DNA of 64,000 nt from Minisyncoccota bacterium (GTDB taxonomy: Bacteria > Patescibacteriota > Minisyncoccia > UBA6257 > 2-01-FULL-56-20): the NCBI GenBank assembly GCA_031291905.1, contig JARLIC010000137.1, positions 55,134 through 119,133 of the forward strand. Reading direction: 5' to 3'. Position numbers and translations under genes: made by a program. The first letter of the stretch is position 1; each line of letters starts with the position of its first letter. The notes beneath the pieces were generated by a model. The model searched no databases and had not been told where the DNA came from. It saw only the letters and a program-made list of their open reading frames with translations. This document shows, one piece after another, positions 15,648-24,018 of this stretch.

Positions 15648-17297
15648 ATGGCTTGGGATTCAGCGTACTATTCGTCGGTCAACGAAGATCTCTTGCGATT
15701 CATCCCGCCGGATAGTAACCGCGTGCTTGAGGTGGGATGCGGAACCGGGGCGTTGGCCTCGCGGTTCAAGCGGATCAATCCGAAGTGCGTGTACTGGGGA
15801 GTGGAGGCTGACCAAGATGCGGGCGAAGCAGCTCACAATAATCCTGATCTCGATATCATGTTTTCAGAAACAATCGAGCACTTCCTAGGTCGATATCCCA
15901 CGGAGTGCGAGAATCCCGATTGCGTCGTATTCGGCGACTGCCTCGAACACCTTGTCGATCCACACGCCGTTCTCAAGAAATGCGTTGAATGGCTTAAGCC
16001 CAACGGCTCCGTCGTCGCCTGCGTTCCCAATGTTCAGCATTGGAGCGTGATTCAAACACTGATCCAGGGCCAATGGCCTCGAATGGGATCAGGATTGTTT
16101 GATGCGACGCATCTCAGTTGGTTCACCAAGCAAAGCCTGATTGAGATGTTCGAGGCGGCGGGGCTAACTATCGCGAAGATCGTCCCTCGCAATATCGCGC
16201 CAGGCGGCGAGCGTCTCATCGACGCCGTGAAGGAGTTTGGGCTTACCGAGGACGTCGGACGGTTTAGGGAGGGATGCCAGGCGTATCAATGGCTGATCCA
16301 CGCCGTCAAGGGCGACGTCCCAAGCCGTAAAGTTCTCATCCGTGGCTTCACCGCCGAAGGATGCTGCGCCCGACCGCGTCTCACGGAGCCGGGCGGAATG
16401 ATCAATACGATTCCCGGCTTCCGCTACTCCGAGGTCACGACACAGGTCGAGCCGGGGGAATCCGTGGTCGTTGTACGTCAGCGATTCAACATCACCGAAG
16501 CCGCCATCCGCGAACACCTGAAGCACGGGCAGTTGATTATCGGCGAATGGGACGACGACCCGTGGTACGAAGGGTTCAACGGCAAGCTCAAGACGCCATC
16601 CGTCGAATGGGCTCTCAAGGCTTGCCACGCGATCCAGGTCAGCACCGAAGCCATCGCCGAACTCGTGCGACCGATCAACCCGAACGTCGCAGTGTTCCCG
16701 AATCAGATCGCAGCCGTGGGACCAGAACGAGAGTACGTCGAGTCCGACGTAATCCGGGTCTATTTGGGAGGCCAGAGGAATAAAGGCGACTGGGACAAAG
16801 TGATCCCCTTCGTCAACGGCATGTCCGCCGCGAGCCCGGATGTTTTTCACTTCGTCGTCGTGCACGATAGGGATCTCTACCAGGCCCTTGAAACGCATAG
16901 GAAGACATTTTACGCCTTCCAGCCTTACGAAAAGTATCGGGCCATACTGAGGACGTGCGATGTGACGATTGCTTCTCTAGCCAACACGCGGTTCAATCGG
17001 TGCAAGAGCGATATAACCGTAATCGAATGCGCGGTGGAAGGCGTGGCCGTGATTCCGTGCAATCCAGAGTCCAGCATGTACACTGAGCTAAGGTCTTGGA
17101 AATACAACAAGAAACCAAGCGAGTTCGCTGAATCCCTTCGCAGCCAGGGACGAAGAGATCGCAGTTGGTCCATCAGCAACCGCATGCTCTGCGACCACTA
17201 CAAGAAGCGAGCCGCATGGTACGACGGCTTGCTCGACGACAAGGCTGAATTGGATCGCCAGTTGTTCGAGCGGCTGCCGGAACTTCGTCCTACTTGA
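15648..17297 (+). CDS. Methyltransferase-glycosyltransferase fusion
   Basis: This 549-residue rightward gene sits inside the leftward virion block. Residues 1-190 are a class I SAM methyltransferase: VLEVGCGTG (residues 26-34) is motif I and PDCVVFGDCLEHLVDPHAVL fits the acidic and post-motif region. Residues about 230-549 resemble GT-B glycosyltransferases: RVYLGGQRNKGDWDKVIPFV, then KSDITVIECAVEGVAVIPCN, the usual nucleotide-sugar site. It probably methylates and glycosylates a polysaccharide, protein or virion surface. It has its own promoter and GGAG eight bases before ATG 15648, and looks like an acquired accessory gene. It meets the GroES gene tail to tail with an 8-base overlap. Confidence 0.75.
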   Translation: MAWDSAYYSSVNEDLLRFIPPDSNRVLEVGCGTGALASRFKRINPKCVYWGVEADQDAGEAAHNNPDLDIMFSETIEHFLGRYPTECENPDCVVFGDCLEHLVDPHAVLKKCVEWLKPNGSVVACVPNVQHWSVIQTLIQGQWPRMGSGLFDATHLSWFTKQSLIEMFEAAGLTIAKIVPRNIAPGGERLIDAVKEFGLTEDVGRFREGCQAYQWLIHAVKGDVPSRKVLIRGFTAEGCCARPRLTEPGGMINTIPGFRYSEVTTQVEPGESVVVVRQRFNITEAAIREHLKHGQLIIGEWDDDPWYEGFNGKLKTPSVEWALKACHAIQVSTEAIAELVRPINPNVAVFPNQIAAVGPEREYVESDVIRVYLGGQRNKGDWDKVIPFVNGMSAASPDVFHFVVVHDRDLYQALETHRKTFYAFQPYEKYRAILRTCDVTIASLANTRFNRCKSDITVIECAVEGVAVIPCNPESSMYTELRSWKYNKKPSEFAESLRSQGRRDRSWSISNRMLCDHYKKRAAWYDGLLDDKAELDRQLFERLPELRPT

Positions 17298-17577
17298 TGA
17301 TCGCCAGGACGTTCTCTTCTTTCACCAGAAGCAGCTTCTTGCCGTCGACCTTGAATTCCTCGCCCGCGTACTTCGTGAACAAGACCGTGCGGCCGGGCGA
17401 GAAACCGACTTCGATCCGCTCGCCGTTCGATGCGATCCGACCCGGACCGACCGCCAAAACTGTGCCCTTGTTCGGCCTGTCCTTGGCGACGTCCGGGAGG
17501 ACGATGCCGCCCTGCGAAACGTCTTCGGTCGCGTCACGTTCGATGATGCACCAGTCAAGCGTCGGAACGAGAGTCAT
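17290..17577 (-). CDS. groES: GroES-type co-chaperonin
   Basis: From ATG 17577 (GGAG eight bases upstream) the 95-residue product matches GroES along its length: VPTLDWCIIERD at the start, the mobile-loop pattern SQGGIVLPDVAKDRP, the GTVLAVGPGR strand, and the ending KYAGEEFKVDGKKLLLVKEENVLAII. Length equals normal GroES. Phage co-chaperonins such as T4 gp31 replace host GroES to fold the capsid protein. It lies 2 kb from the capsid genes on the same strand, which fits that role. No GroEL is visible. Confidence 0.88.
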   Translation of the reverse strand: MTLVPTLDWCIIERDATEDVSQGGIVLPDVAKDRPNKGTVLAVGPGRIASNGERIEVGFSPGRTVLFTKYAGEEFKVDGKKLLLVKEENVLAIIK

Positions 17578-17602
17578 CAACAAAACTCCAGGGGCCTATG
17601 AA

Positions 17603-17824
17603 ATGAGCGATCAGCGATGCGGGACGTGCGAGCACTTTGGACATGAACCGCATGCCAAAGCAGAGGGATCCCCAGGATACTGCTATCGAATCCAGGAGTA
17701 TTATTGCCCAGGCCCAGAATTCAAAGACCTGGCGTGCGTGTCGGCCGACGTCGGCGGCATCTTTTATTGCCGCCCCGAATTCGGCTGCATTCTCTGGGAA
17801 AAGAAGGAGAAGAATGATGAGTGA
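17603..17824 (+). CDS. Small Cys-rich protein, tandem paralogue A
   Basis: ATG 17603 opens a 73-residue protein beginning MSDQRCGTCEHFG and ending PEFGCILWEKKEKNDE. Cys residues are spaced as CxxC, a lone Cys, a middle Cys in LACVSAD, and the terminal FGC. The following two genes repeat this plan. The pattern suggests a small zinc- or disulfide-stabilised fold. An earlier in-frame start would lie antisense to groES and is rejected. Confidence 0.65.
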   Translation: MSDQRCGTCEHFGHEPHAKAEGSPGYCYRIQEYYCPGPEFKDLACVSADVGGIFYCRPEFGCILWEKKEKNDE

Positions 17825-18038
17825 CCAGCGATGCGGGACGTGTGAGCACTATTGTAGAAGTGATCTACAGGCTGAAGAGAACACGTACGGCACGTGTGAT
17901 CGAATAGGAACAGAAGGTGGCCCTTGGCCAAGCGAAGACAATCTGGCGTGCGCTGTCGACAGGCAGGACGGGGCGGATCTTCGCTGCATGCCAACCTTCG
18001 GCTGCGTACTCTGGGAATCAAAGGAGTCAGCGAAATGA
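17817..18038 (+). CDS. Small Cys-rich protein, tandem paralogue B
   Basis: This 73-residue copy starts at ATG 17817 (ATG 17814 is an alternative) with AAGGAG seven bases upstream and overlaps copy A. It begins MSDQRCGTCEHYC and ends PTFGCVLWESKESAK. Its first 30 bases are nearly identical to those of copies A and C, which points to recent duplication, while the middle has diverged. Confidence 0.65.
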   Translation: MSDQRCGTCEHYCRSDLQAEENTYGTCDRIGTEGGPWPSEDNLACAVDRQDGADLRCMPTFGCVLWESKESAK

Positions 18039-18319
18039 GTGACCAGCGATGCGGGGCGTGCAATCGATTCGGCGGTCTTCTCAGAAAGGATTACATGAGA
18101 GAAGACTATCCAGAGCCTTCTGAGAGATTCAGCTTTGGGTACTGCCGAGCGATCAAACTCAATCGAATTCCCAATAGCAATGAACCCAGCGGCGAGCCGG
18201 ATTGCCTCGCGTTCACAACCGACGTAGAAGACTATTCAGCAGCATTGATGGTTCGCCCCAATTTCGGCTGCGTCCTCTGGGAGCCTAAACGAACACCGGA
18301 TCTTCCGGCTGCGGATTGA
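18035..18319 (+). CDS. Small Cys-rich protein, tandem paralogue C
   Basis: Copy C (94 residues) overlaps the stop of copy B by ATGA and starts MSDQRCGACNRFG. It keeps the CxxC start, GYC, a middle Cys and PNFGCVLWEPKR, but has a 20-residue longer middle. Its 3' end overlaps the convergent glycosyltransferase gene by 35 bases. The function of this trio is unknown. Confidence 0.65.
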   Translation: MSDQRCGACNRFGGLLRKDYMREDYPEPSERFSFGYCRAIKLNRIPNSNEPSGEPDCLAFTTDVEDYSAALMVRPNFGCVLWEPKRTPDLPAAD

Positions 18320-19250
18320 GTTGGCGGCGTAAATCGTCGTACAAAACCTCTTCCCGCATACTCCGCGTCAGCACGTCCTTCACCGCGTGAACGTATCGCG
18401 AGTCCATGCCGTCGAGCCCGGCGGCGTGGCCGCGAAGGTGGGCGTTGGGCATGATCTCCGCCCATAAGCCGAATTGATCGGCCCAGTTCGGCAGATCGTC
18501 CATCATGCCGTCGAGCCACTTCAGGAACGACTTCTGCTGCTCGGGCTTCTCGACGAGGTTCTGGCGGTAGGATTCGTTCTTGCCGTGGTGTCGCCAGTAA
18601 CCGATGCGGACGGGGTCGCAGACGACCTTGCCCTTGCGGCCCATCGCGGCGAGGATCGTTCGTTCGGTGAACAGGTCGCAGTGCTCGGGCACTTCCGCCA
18701 TCGCGTCGCGGAAGTCCTGGCCGCACCGGAAGGCGACGGCGGGCGACAACGCCCAGCTTGTGACGTACGCGAACGGCGTCAGCATGTCGCCGTCGATGAC
18801 CATCGGCCTGTTCCTGAGAAGGTTCATCGGCACCAGAGGGCCGACACCGGTGAACCACATCGCAAGGTCTTCGTCTTCGGAGATAGCGAGGATCGCGGTC
18901 CACGTCTGTGCATCCGCGAACGTGTCGAAAGCGATGGTGATCCGCTCGCTGTACCGCTCATGGACGATGTCGTCGTCCTGGCACCACGCGAAGTATTCGG
19001 CCCCGTCGTCCATCGCCATCTCGGCGGCTTCACGCCAGTTCTCCCAGAGGCACGTCGCGTCGGTGCGTCGATGGGAGACGAGCGGGTTGTCTTTGTATTG
19101 GTGCATCAACTCGGCGGTCGCGTCCGTCATGCCCTGATCGGCGACGAGTATCCGGCATGGCGAGATCTGCCCCAAGAGGCATTCGATCGTCTTGCCGAGG
19201 AATTCCGTGCGATCCAGGTGCGGGACGCCGACCGTGAGCTTGGGATGCAT
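18285..19250 (-). CDS. Family 2-like glycosyltransferase
   Basis: The 321-residue protein starts with LTVGVPHLDRTEFLGKTIEC and RILVADQGMTDATAELM, the Rossmann-like GT-A beginning. AEYFAWCQDDDIVHE supplies the DxD-type metal and nucleotide-sugar motif near residue 92. A histidine-containing segment (IGYWRHHGKNE) near residue 220 fits the acceptor/catalytic half. It could glycosylate capsid proteins, phage DNA or cell-surface sugar. It neighbours the methyltransferase-glycosyltransferase fusion, suggesting one glycan-related island. Confidence 0.75.
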   Translation of the reverse strand: MHPKLTVGVPHLDRTEFLGKTIECLLGQISPCRILVADQGMTDATAELMHQYKDNPLVSHRRTDATCLWENWREAAEMAMDDGAEYFAWCQDDDIVHERYSERITIAFDTFADAQTWTAILAISEDEDLAMWFTGVGPLVPMNLLRNRPMVIDGDMLTPFAYVTSWALSPAVAFRCGQDFRDAMAEVPEHCDLFTERTILAAMGRKGKVVCDPVRIGYWRHHGKNESYRQNLVEKPEQQKSFLKWLDGMMDDLPNWADQFGLWAEIMPNAHLRGHAAGLDGMDSRYVHAVKDVLTRSMREEVLYDDLRRQLNPQPEDPVFV

Positions 19251-19337
19251 GGAGGATTCCGAAGAATGAGGAGCCGCCGCCCCGATCGTTTACAAGGCGA
19301 AGGGGGCGACGGCGATTAACACATCAGCAATCGCTGA

Positions 19338-19796
19338 TCAAAAGAACGTGTTTTCAAGCTGCACATACGCGGCCGTGTCGTTGTACGACGCGGGGGCGTA
19401 GTGCTCGACGAAGCCGTTGGCGTGAACGCCCGCGACTACCGACGCACCGGACACCGACAGGACCGGGAAAAGCCAAGGTCCCGTGCTCTGGTTGCCGAGG
19501 AACTCGCCCCGGATCTCCGCGACGAGGGTTCCGCCCGACGCCGAGGTGGCGGAGGCGAACAACAGGCCCGTGGATGCGACCAGGGTCGACCCAGTGCCGG
19601 TCGAAGCCGACGCGGCGTAGAACAGCATCCTGGCCGAAGCCGCTCCACCCGAACCGGCGTCCAGGTGGAAAACCATCTTGTTGCGGCCGGTCATGGTCAA
19701 CGCCGAGCCGATGGACGAGCCGGCGGCGTAGACGGCGGGGGGCAGTCCGGCGTTCAGCTCGCTGAACACGTCCCGGAACTTGCGACTTGCAAACAT
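19338..19796 (-). CDS. Putative head decoration protein
   Basis: The 152-residue product has GGAGG eight bases before ATG 19796 and follows the capsid gene directly. It is Ala/Ser/Gly-rich with beta-strand rhythm (MVFHLDAGSGGAASARMLFY, WLFPVLSVSGASVV). Gene order (capsid then small beta protein) is that of head decoration or stabilisation proteins. A 6-bp hairpin ATCAGC/GCTGAT (19323-19338) lies at its stop and may end transcription. Confidence 0.5.
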   Translation of the reverse strand: MFASRKFRDVFSELNAGLPPAVYAAGSSIGSALTMTGRNKMVFHLDAGSGGAASARMLFYAASASTGTGSTLVASTGLLFASATSASGGTLVAEIRGEFLGNQSTGPWLFPVLSVSGASVVAGVHANGFVEHYAPASYNDTAAYVQLENTFF

Positions 19797-19818
19797 GGGG
19801 ATTACCTCCGGGAAGTGA

Positions 19819-21318
19819 TTAGGAGCCGAGCGAAAGCTGGACGAAGGGGGACGTCTTGTAGATCACGCCCGAGGGGGACGTCGACTGACGCGGCCCCATC
19901 CACAAGGACTTGCCGTCGTGGCGCTGCTTCCAGCGATACGCGATCTGGTCGGTGTCGAAGAGGAACTGTTCGCTGATCGCGACTTCGATGCCCGAGCGGT
20001 TCGCCACGCCGTACTGCGTGGGGTCGATGAGCATGATGTCGCCGGTGCCCGAGACCTCAAGCTTTTCGGTCGTGAAGCGGATCGGCAGGCCGAGCAGGGT
20101 GCCCGCAGCCTGATACCGCATGCCGGCCGACTTGGTCCCGGCGATACTGGAAAGCATCGCGGCCTGGGTGATCTGTGAGTTGGGCTGGAACGCAAGGGTG
20201 GTGCCGTCGCGGACGTTAAGAAGTTGACTGTAGGTCGCCTGGTGGGCGATGAACATCGCGTTCTTAAGACATGACATATCGAACAAGGCCAACATCGCCT
20301 GGAGGTCGGCGAGCTGGATCTTGTTCTGCAACAGGCGGGTCGCCGTGAGCAACGCCGGGCTCTGGCGGATTCCGGTCGGCTTGCCGGCTCCGTCGCCGTT
20401 CAGGAACACGAAGTCCGTCTTGTACGCCATCGCCTTCAAAAAGAGGCTCTGAAGGACGGTGGCAGCCGAGATGTAGTTGTCGGCGACGAGGTCGCGGGAG
20501 ATCTGCGTGTAAGCAGTCTGGTCGACGATTTTGTACGTGATCTCGCGAAGCTTCGCGTCGGAAGCCTGGCGTTGGGTCGACTCGCCCTTGTAGAAGACCT
20601 GGATGCCGGCGGTCGCCGACGTCTGGCCGATGCCGGGGGCGAAGTACTGGTCCAGGGCGGGCCAGTGGACTTCGTTGGTCGCCCCGACCGGGATGTTGAA
20701 GGCGTACGGCTCGATCAGCGACTCTTCCATCGCGATCTCGTTGTAGCCTCCGAGAATCTCCGGCTTCACGAAGTAGCCATAGGCGGAGCCGCCGGAAAGC
20801 GATTCACTGCCGGCGCGAGCGACGGCGGGCGACGCGGTCGACATGGAGCCGTCCCATGTCCGCTCCAGCTTGAAGTGCTCGACGAGCCGCTGGTCGGCGT
20901 GGTCGCGTTCGCCCTGAGACGCCGACGGGCGGGTTCGATAGAGCAGCCCGAGGATTTCGCCAAGGCCGCGACCGATCGCCTTGCCGTCCACGCCGCGATC
21001 GGCGGGGGATTCGGTGTGCTCGATCGTCCCGTTGAACGGAACGCCGTCGTCATCGAACTCCATGCCCTTGGACGGAGGGCCTTTACTGGGCTTATTGCCG
21101 CCGCTCTGGAGCGAACGCTTGAGGTCTTCAAGCTCCTTCGTGATCCCGGCGGTGGCGTCACTGAGTTGGCTGCGGACCATCGCGCTGACGTGGGCCTGAG
21201 CGTCGGATTCCTCGGCGAATCCGTACTCGATGTACCCTCGTGCGACCTTCTCGTCCGCGATATCGATCACATCGCCGGCCTTGTGCTCGTCGATGTTCTT
21301 CTTGAGCTTCACAAACAT
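19819..21318 (-). CDS. HK97-fold major capsid protein, long form
   Basis: From ATG 21318 (GGGAG six bases upstream) this encodes 499 residues. Residues 1-140 contain a helical, charged region (ITKELEDLKRSLQS) like the delta/scaffold domain of HK97 gp5. After it, GGSAYGYFVKPEILGGYNEI, FVFLNGDGAGKPTGI and the ending QFLFDTDQIAYRWKQRHDG follow the HK97 family plan. The upstream protease-scaffold gene may remove the N-terminal part. It is one of two different capsid-fold genes here. Confidence 0.8.
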   Translation of the reverse strand: MFVKLKKNIDEHKAGDVIDIADEKVARGYIEYGFAEESDAQAHVSAMVRSQLSDATAGITKELEDLKRSLQSGGNKPSKGPPSKGMEFDDDGVPFNGTIEHTESPADRGVDGKAIGRGLGEILGLLYRTRPSASQGERDHADQRLVEHFKLERTWDGSMSTASPAVARAGSESLSGGSAYGYFVKPEILGGYNEIAMEESLIEPYAFNIPVGATNEVHWPALDQYFAPGIGQTSATAGIQVFYKGESTQRQASDAKLREITYKIVDQTAYTQISRDLVADNYISAATVLQSLFLKAMAYKTDFVFLNGDGAGKPTGIRQSPALLTATRLLQNKIQLADLQAMLALFDMSCLKNAMFIAHQATYSQLLNVRDGTTLAFQPNSQITQAAMLSSIAGTKSAGMRYQAAGTLLGLPIRFTTEKLEVSGTGDIMLIDPTQYGVANRSGIEVAISEQFLFDTDQIAYRWKQRHDGKSLWMGPRQSTSPSGVIYKTSPFVQLSLGS

Positions 21319-21471
21319 GGGGTTCTCCCGATGTTGTCGTGGGTGTTGACAACGCTCGGCGCGGCGAATCTCCAGTCCGCCGGGGAGTCCGCCGCATCTC
21401 GAAGACGGGTCGGGCCGGGAACCTGATTGCTCGTGCGCTGACACGAAACAAAAACGTGTATTAAGATGTCG
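21319..21471 (-). promoter_or_regulatory. Capsid intergenic region with hairpins
   Basis: This 153-base gap between the two capsid-fold genes contains two stem-loops on the leftward strand: ACACG/CGTGT with a T-rich loop near the upstream gene, and GTTGTC/GACAAC with a 9-base loop just before the ribosome site of the long capsid gene. They could adjust the ratio of the two capsid proteins. No clear promoter is seen. Confidence 0.35.
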
Positions 21472-22512
21472 TTACTTGAGAACGACGAAGGGGCCGGCGG
21501 TCTGCGAGCCGTCGGCGATCGTGACGGGCTGCCTCCAGAGCGGCGAGCCGTCGACCCGGAACTTGAACCGAAAGACCGTACTGTCGGTGTCGAACATGAA
21601 CTCGTCGGCCGACCGCGTCTCGACGAACTCGCCGAGTGACCCACAGGTCACGCTCATGTCGGGGTCGCCGTTATTGTCCACGGTGCGGGCCACGAGGGCG
21701 TACTGGCTCCAGTCGCCGACGATCAAATCGCCTTGCGTCCCGAGTGCGGGGCACTGTTCGACGGGCAGGAGCGGGCGGCCCTTGAGCAACGGGTACGGGT
21801 TGCCGTACATCCCCATCGGCATGTACAGATTCGCGGGCCAGCCGGTCGTCGTGGCCACGGCGTCGAGCTTCAGCAGCGTGTCGTCGTTGCACATCCACGC
21901 CGCGTTGCGACGGCAGTACGGCCAGAGCCGGCTCCACATCGTGTCGACGTCGGCCTGTGCGATGTTGTTGGAGCCGTTCCGCGTGACCTGGATGCTGGAG
22001 TTGGCCGCGATCACGCCGAGCGGGTGAGTGATCCCCTTGCCGTTGATCATCGACTCGACGACGGCGTACTGGATTTCCTGGCTTGCGGCGTAGTCCAACA
22101 TTCGTTCGACGAGCGGGGCGTCGGCGAGCAGGTCGTTGCTGAACGGCGTGGAAAAGACCATGGCTCGCTTGGGGACGAACTTGATCATCGCCGCCGCCGG
22201 CTGGCTGGCGTCCGGCGTGGCCGACTTGTCGTCGGTCGTTCCCTGCCATCGAACCTTGATGCCGCCGAAGCGAGAACCGGCGACGCGGCTGGTTTCGTCC
22301 AGTGCGGGCCACTCGGCTTCGTGCTTGTTGGTCGTCAGGAAGAGGCATCGCGCCAATGGGCCGTCGATCGCACGAGCCTTGTCCCACACCGACTGGAACA
22401 GCTCGGTGTCGAGCAGGAAGCCGCCGTTGGCCCCGCCGCCGTACGTATTCAGTGCGCGGGTGACGTCCGCAAAGTAACGGACGATCGGATTTCCGCTCTG
22501 TGCGGTCGTCAT
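21472..22512 (-). CDS. HK97-fold capsid protein, short form
   Basis: The 346-residue product has only about 25 residues before the fold begins (GGANGGFLLDTELFQSVWDK). The segments AEWPALDETSRVAGSRFGGI, FSTPFSNDLLADAPLVERML and YAVVESMINGKGITHPLGVI are standard HK97 capsid landmarks. The ending FMFDTDSTVFRFKFRVDG parallels the long form. It sits between the protease-scaffold and the long capsid gene. Either it is the main shell protein or it forms a second shell component. Confidence 0.8.
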   Translation of the reverse strand: MTTAQSGNPIVRYFADVTRALNTYGGGANGGFLLDTELFQSVWDKARAIDGPLARCLFLTTNKHEAEWPALDETSRVAGSRFGGIKVRWQGTTDDKSATPDASQPAAAMIKFVPKRAMVFSTPFSNDLLADAPLVERMLDYAASQEIQYAVVESMINGKGITHPLGVIAANSSIQVTRNGSNNIAQADVDTMWSRLWPYCRRNAAWMCNDDTLLKLDAVATTTGWPANLYMPMGMYGNPYPLLKGRPLLPVEQCPALGTQGDLIVGDWSQYALVARTVDNNGDPDMSVTCGSLGEFVETRSADEFMFDTDSTVFRFKFRVDGSPLWRQPVTIADGSQTAGPFVVLK

Positions 22513-22553
22513 GCGATGCCTCGAAATGTCAAAGAACTTGCAGAGCGGTGGGA

Positions 22554-23699
22554 TTAAGCTTCGCCGCGAAACCAGCCCTTGAGATCCTGGATGCGTTGCG
22601 TGTTGGCCTTCTCGAAGTCGTCGATCGACCTGAGAGCTTCCTTCAAGATGTCGTCAAGCGGACGGCCGACGAGCGGGGGAAGGTCGGGCCTGGCATCGAC
22701 GACGGACTCGACTTCCTTGGCGGCCTCGATGAATTCGTCGATGGCGGTTTCGACGGCCGACGCGGTTCGCTCGATCGTTTCGGGCTCAACGGCGGCTTGC
22801 GTCGCTTCAGGCTCGGGCTCGGGCGTGGTTCGTTCGACGGCTTCAGGCTTAACGACAGGGACGGCCTCTTCATCGAGGGACCGCTTCTCTTCGTCCTTCA
22901 TGCACATCTCGACGTCGTCGCCCGCATCGTCGTCGGCGGATCGCTTCTTCTTTTTCTTCTTCTTGGTCTCGTCGTCTTCGTCGTCGTCCGGCTCATCGGC
23001 CTCATCTTCGTCGTCGTCGACCAAGGCGCCGCCGTCGGCAAGCGTCGATTCGTTCATGCGTTCGACGGGATCGACGCCGGTCAGTGTTCGCCTGACTTCT
23101 TCGGGCTCGTTCATCTGTTCAATGATGGGGTCCACTAGCGGTTTCACATCCTCGTTAGGGGACCAGAAACCACGCACGACGAGCCTTGCAATTGACCTAA
23201 GTTCTTGCTGGCTAAGTGCTTCGGGATTCCCTGGGACGGCCGTGACACTGTACTCCAGAAGCTCGGACGACCGATAAACCAGGTCGCAATTAGCGAGTTC
23301 GGGACGCGATCGAATCTCTTCGCGGGTCGGGACGCTCGCGTCTTTCGGGAGGATCGAGACCGACCAGCCTCGCATCGTGCCATCGCAATACATGTCGAAA
23401 AGCTGGGCCGAAAAATCGTCCTTGCCGAAAATCGTCTTGGCGAGCAGTCGTTCCGTGTTGTCCTTCTCGACCCGAACCCACTGGTTGCGACCAATCGGAA
23501 GCGATCCTCGCAGGGGGTCTTTGCCGTGCTCGAACAGCACAACGGGGTTGGTCCTGTACGCGACAAGGTCGATGCCTCGCGGCTCGATCACGGTCTTGTA
23601 GCGATCGACGGCGCGAGTCCCGATCTTGGCGACGACGGACCTCTCGGCGGGCTTGACGTCGTCAACGACGGCGGCAAAGGAGCGGATGATTTGATTCAT
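22554..23699 (-). CDS. Prohead protease fused to scaffold-like domain
   Basis: Residues 1-170 match HK97-type prohead protease: the N-terminal VAKIGTRAVDRYKTVIEPRG, NPVVLFEHGKD with the probable catalytic His58, and GTMRGWSVSILPKD with probable Ser113. Residues about 200-380 are highly acidic with a poly-Lys run, then long helices (AIDEFIEAAKEVESV), typical of a scaffold. Fusion lets the enzyme co-assemble inside the prohead and then digest scaffold and capsid tails. It is encoded directly before both capsid genes. Confidence 0.82.
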   Translation of the reverse strand: MNQIIRSFAAVVDDVKPAERSVVAKIGTRAVDRYKTVIEPRGIDLVAYRTNPVVLFEHGKDPLRGSLPIGRNQWVRVEKDNTERLLAKTIFGKDDFSAQLFDMYCDGTMRGWSVSILPKDASVPTREEIRSRPELANCDLVYRSSELLEYSVTAVPGNPEALSQQELRSIARLVVRGFWSPNEDVKPLVDPIIEQMNEPEEVRRTLTGVDPVERMNESTLADGGALVDDDEDEADEPDDDEDDETKKKKKKKRSADDDAGDDVEMCMKDEEKRSLDEEAVPVVKPEAVERTTPEPEPEATQAAVEPETIERTASAVETAIDEFIEAAKEVESVVDARPDLPPLVGRPLDDILKEALRSIDDFEKANTQRIQDLKGWFRGEA

Positions 23700-23737
23700 A
23701 TCGGGGCTCGCAAGATGGGGCGTGGCCCCGAACAGGA

Positions 23738-24016
23738 TCAGTCGTTGTCGACGACGAACTGGGGCGGGACGTAGCTCGACTCGACCACGTCCTTCACGGC
23801 TTCGGTGCCAGTCGCCGGTGCGTGAAACGCACCGAGGTCCGACACCGGGAGCCAGATGCCGTCGATGCGGTGATACATCGCGACCGGGAAAGTGCAGGTG
23901 ATCACGTCGCCCGGCTTGGCCCTAGCGATCTCCGTGACGTTATCCTGGAACTTAGCCCGGTCTTCTGCGGTGAGATGGTCGACCGGCGAGACGAGAAGGG
24001 GAGGGGGGAGGGGCAT
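23738..24016 (-). CDS. Small head-module protein, unknown
   Basis: From ATG 24016 the product is about 92 residues; TTG 24028 is an alternative start overlapping the upstream gene. It starts with a Pro/Leu-rich stretch (MPLPPPLLVSPVDHL) followed by a compact domain (AKPGDVITCTFPVAMYHRIDGIWLPV). It lies between the gp10-like gene and the protease. No family is recognised. Confidence 0.5.
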   Translation of the reverse strand: MPLPPPLLVSPVDHLTAEDRAKFQDNVTEIARAKPGDVITCTFPVAMYHRIDGIWLPVSDLGAFHAPATGTEAVKDVVESSYVPPQFVVDND

Positions 24017-24018
24017 GA

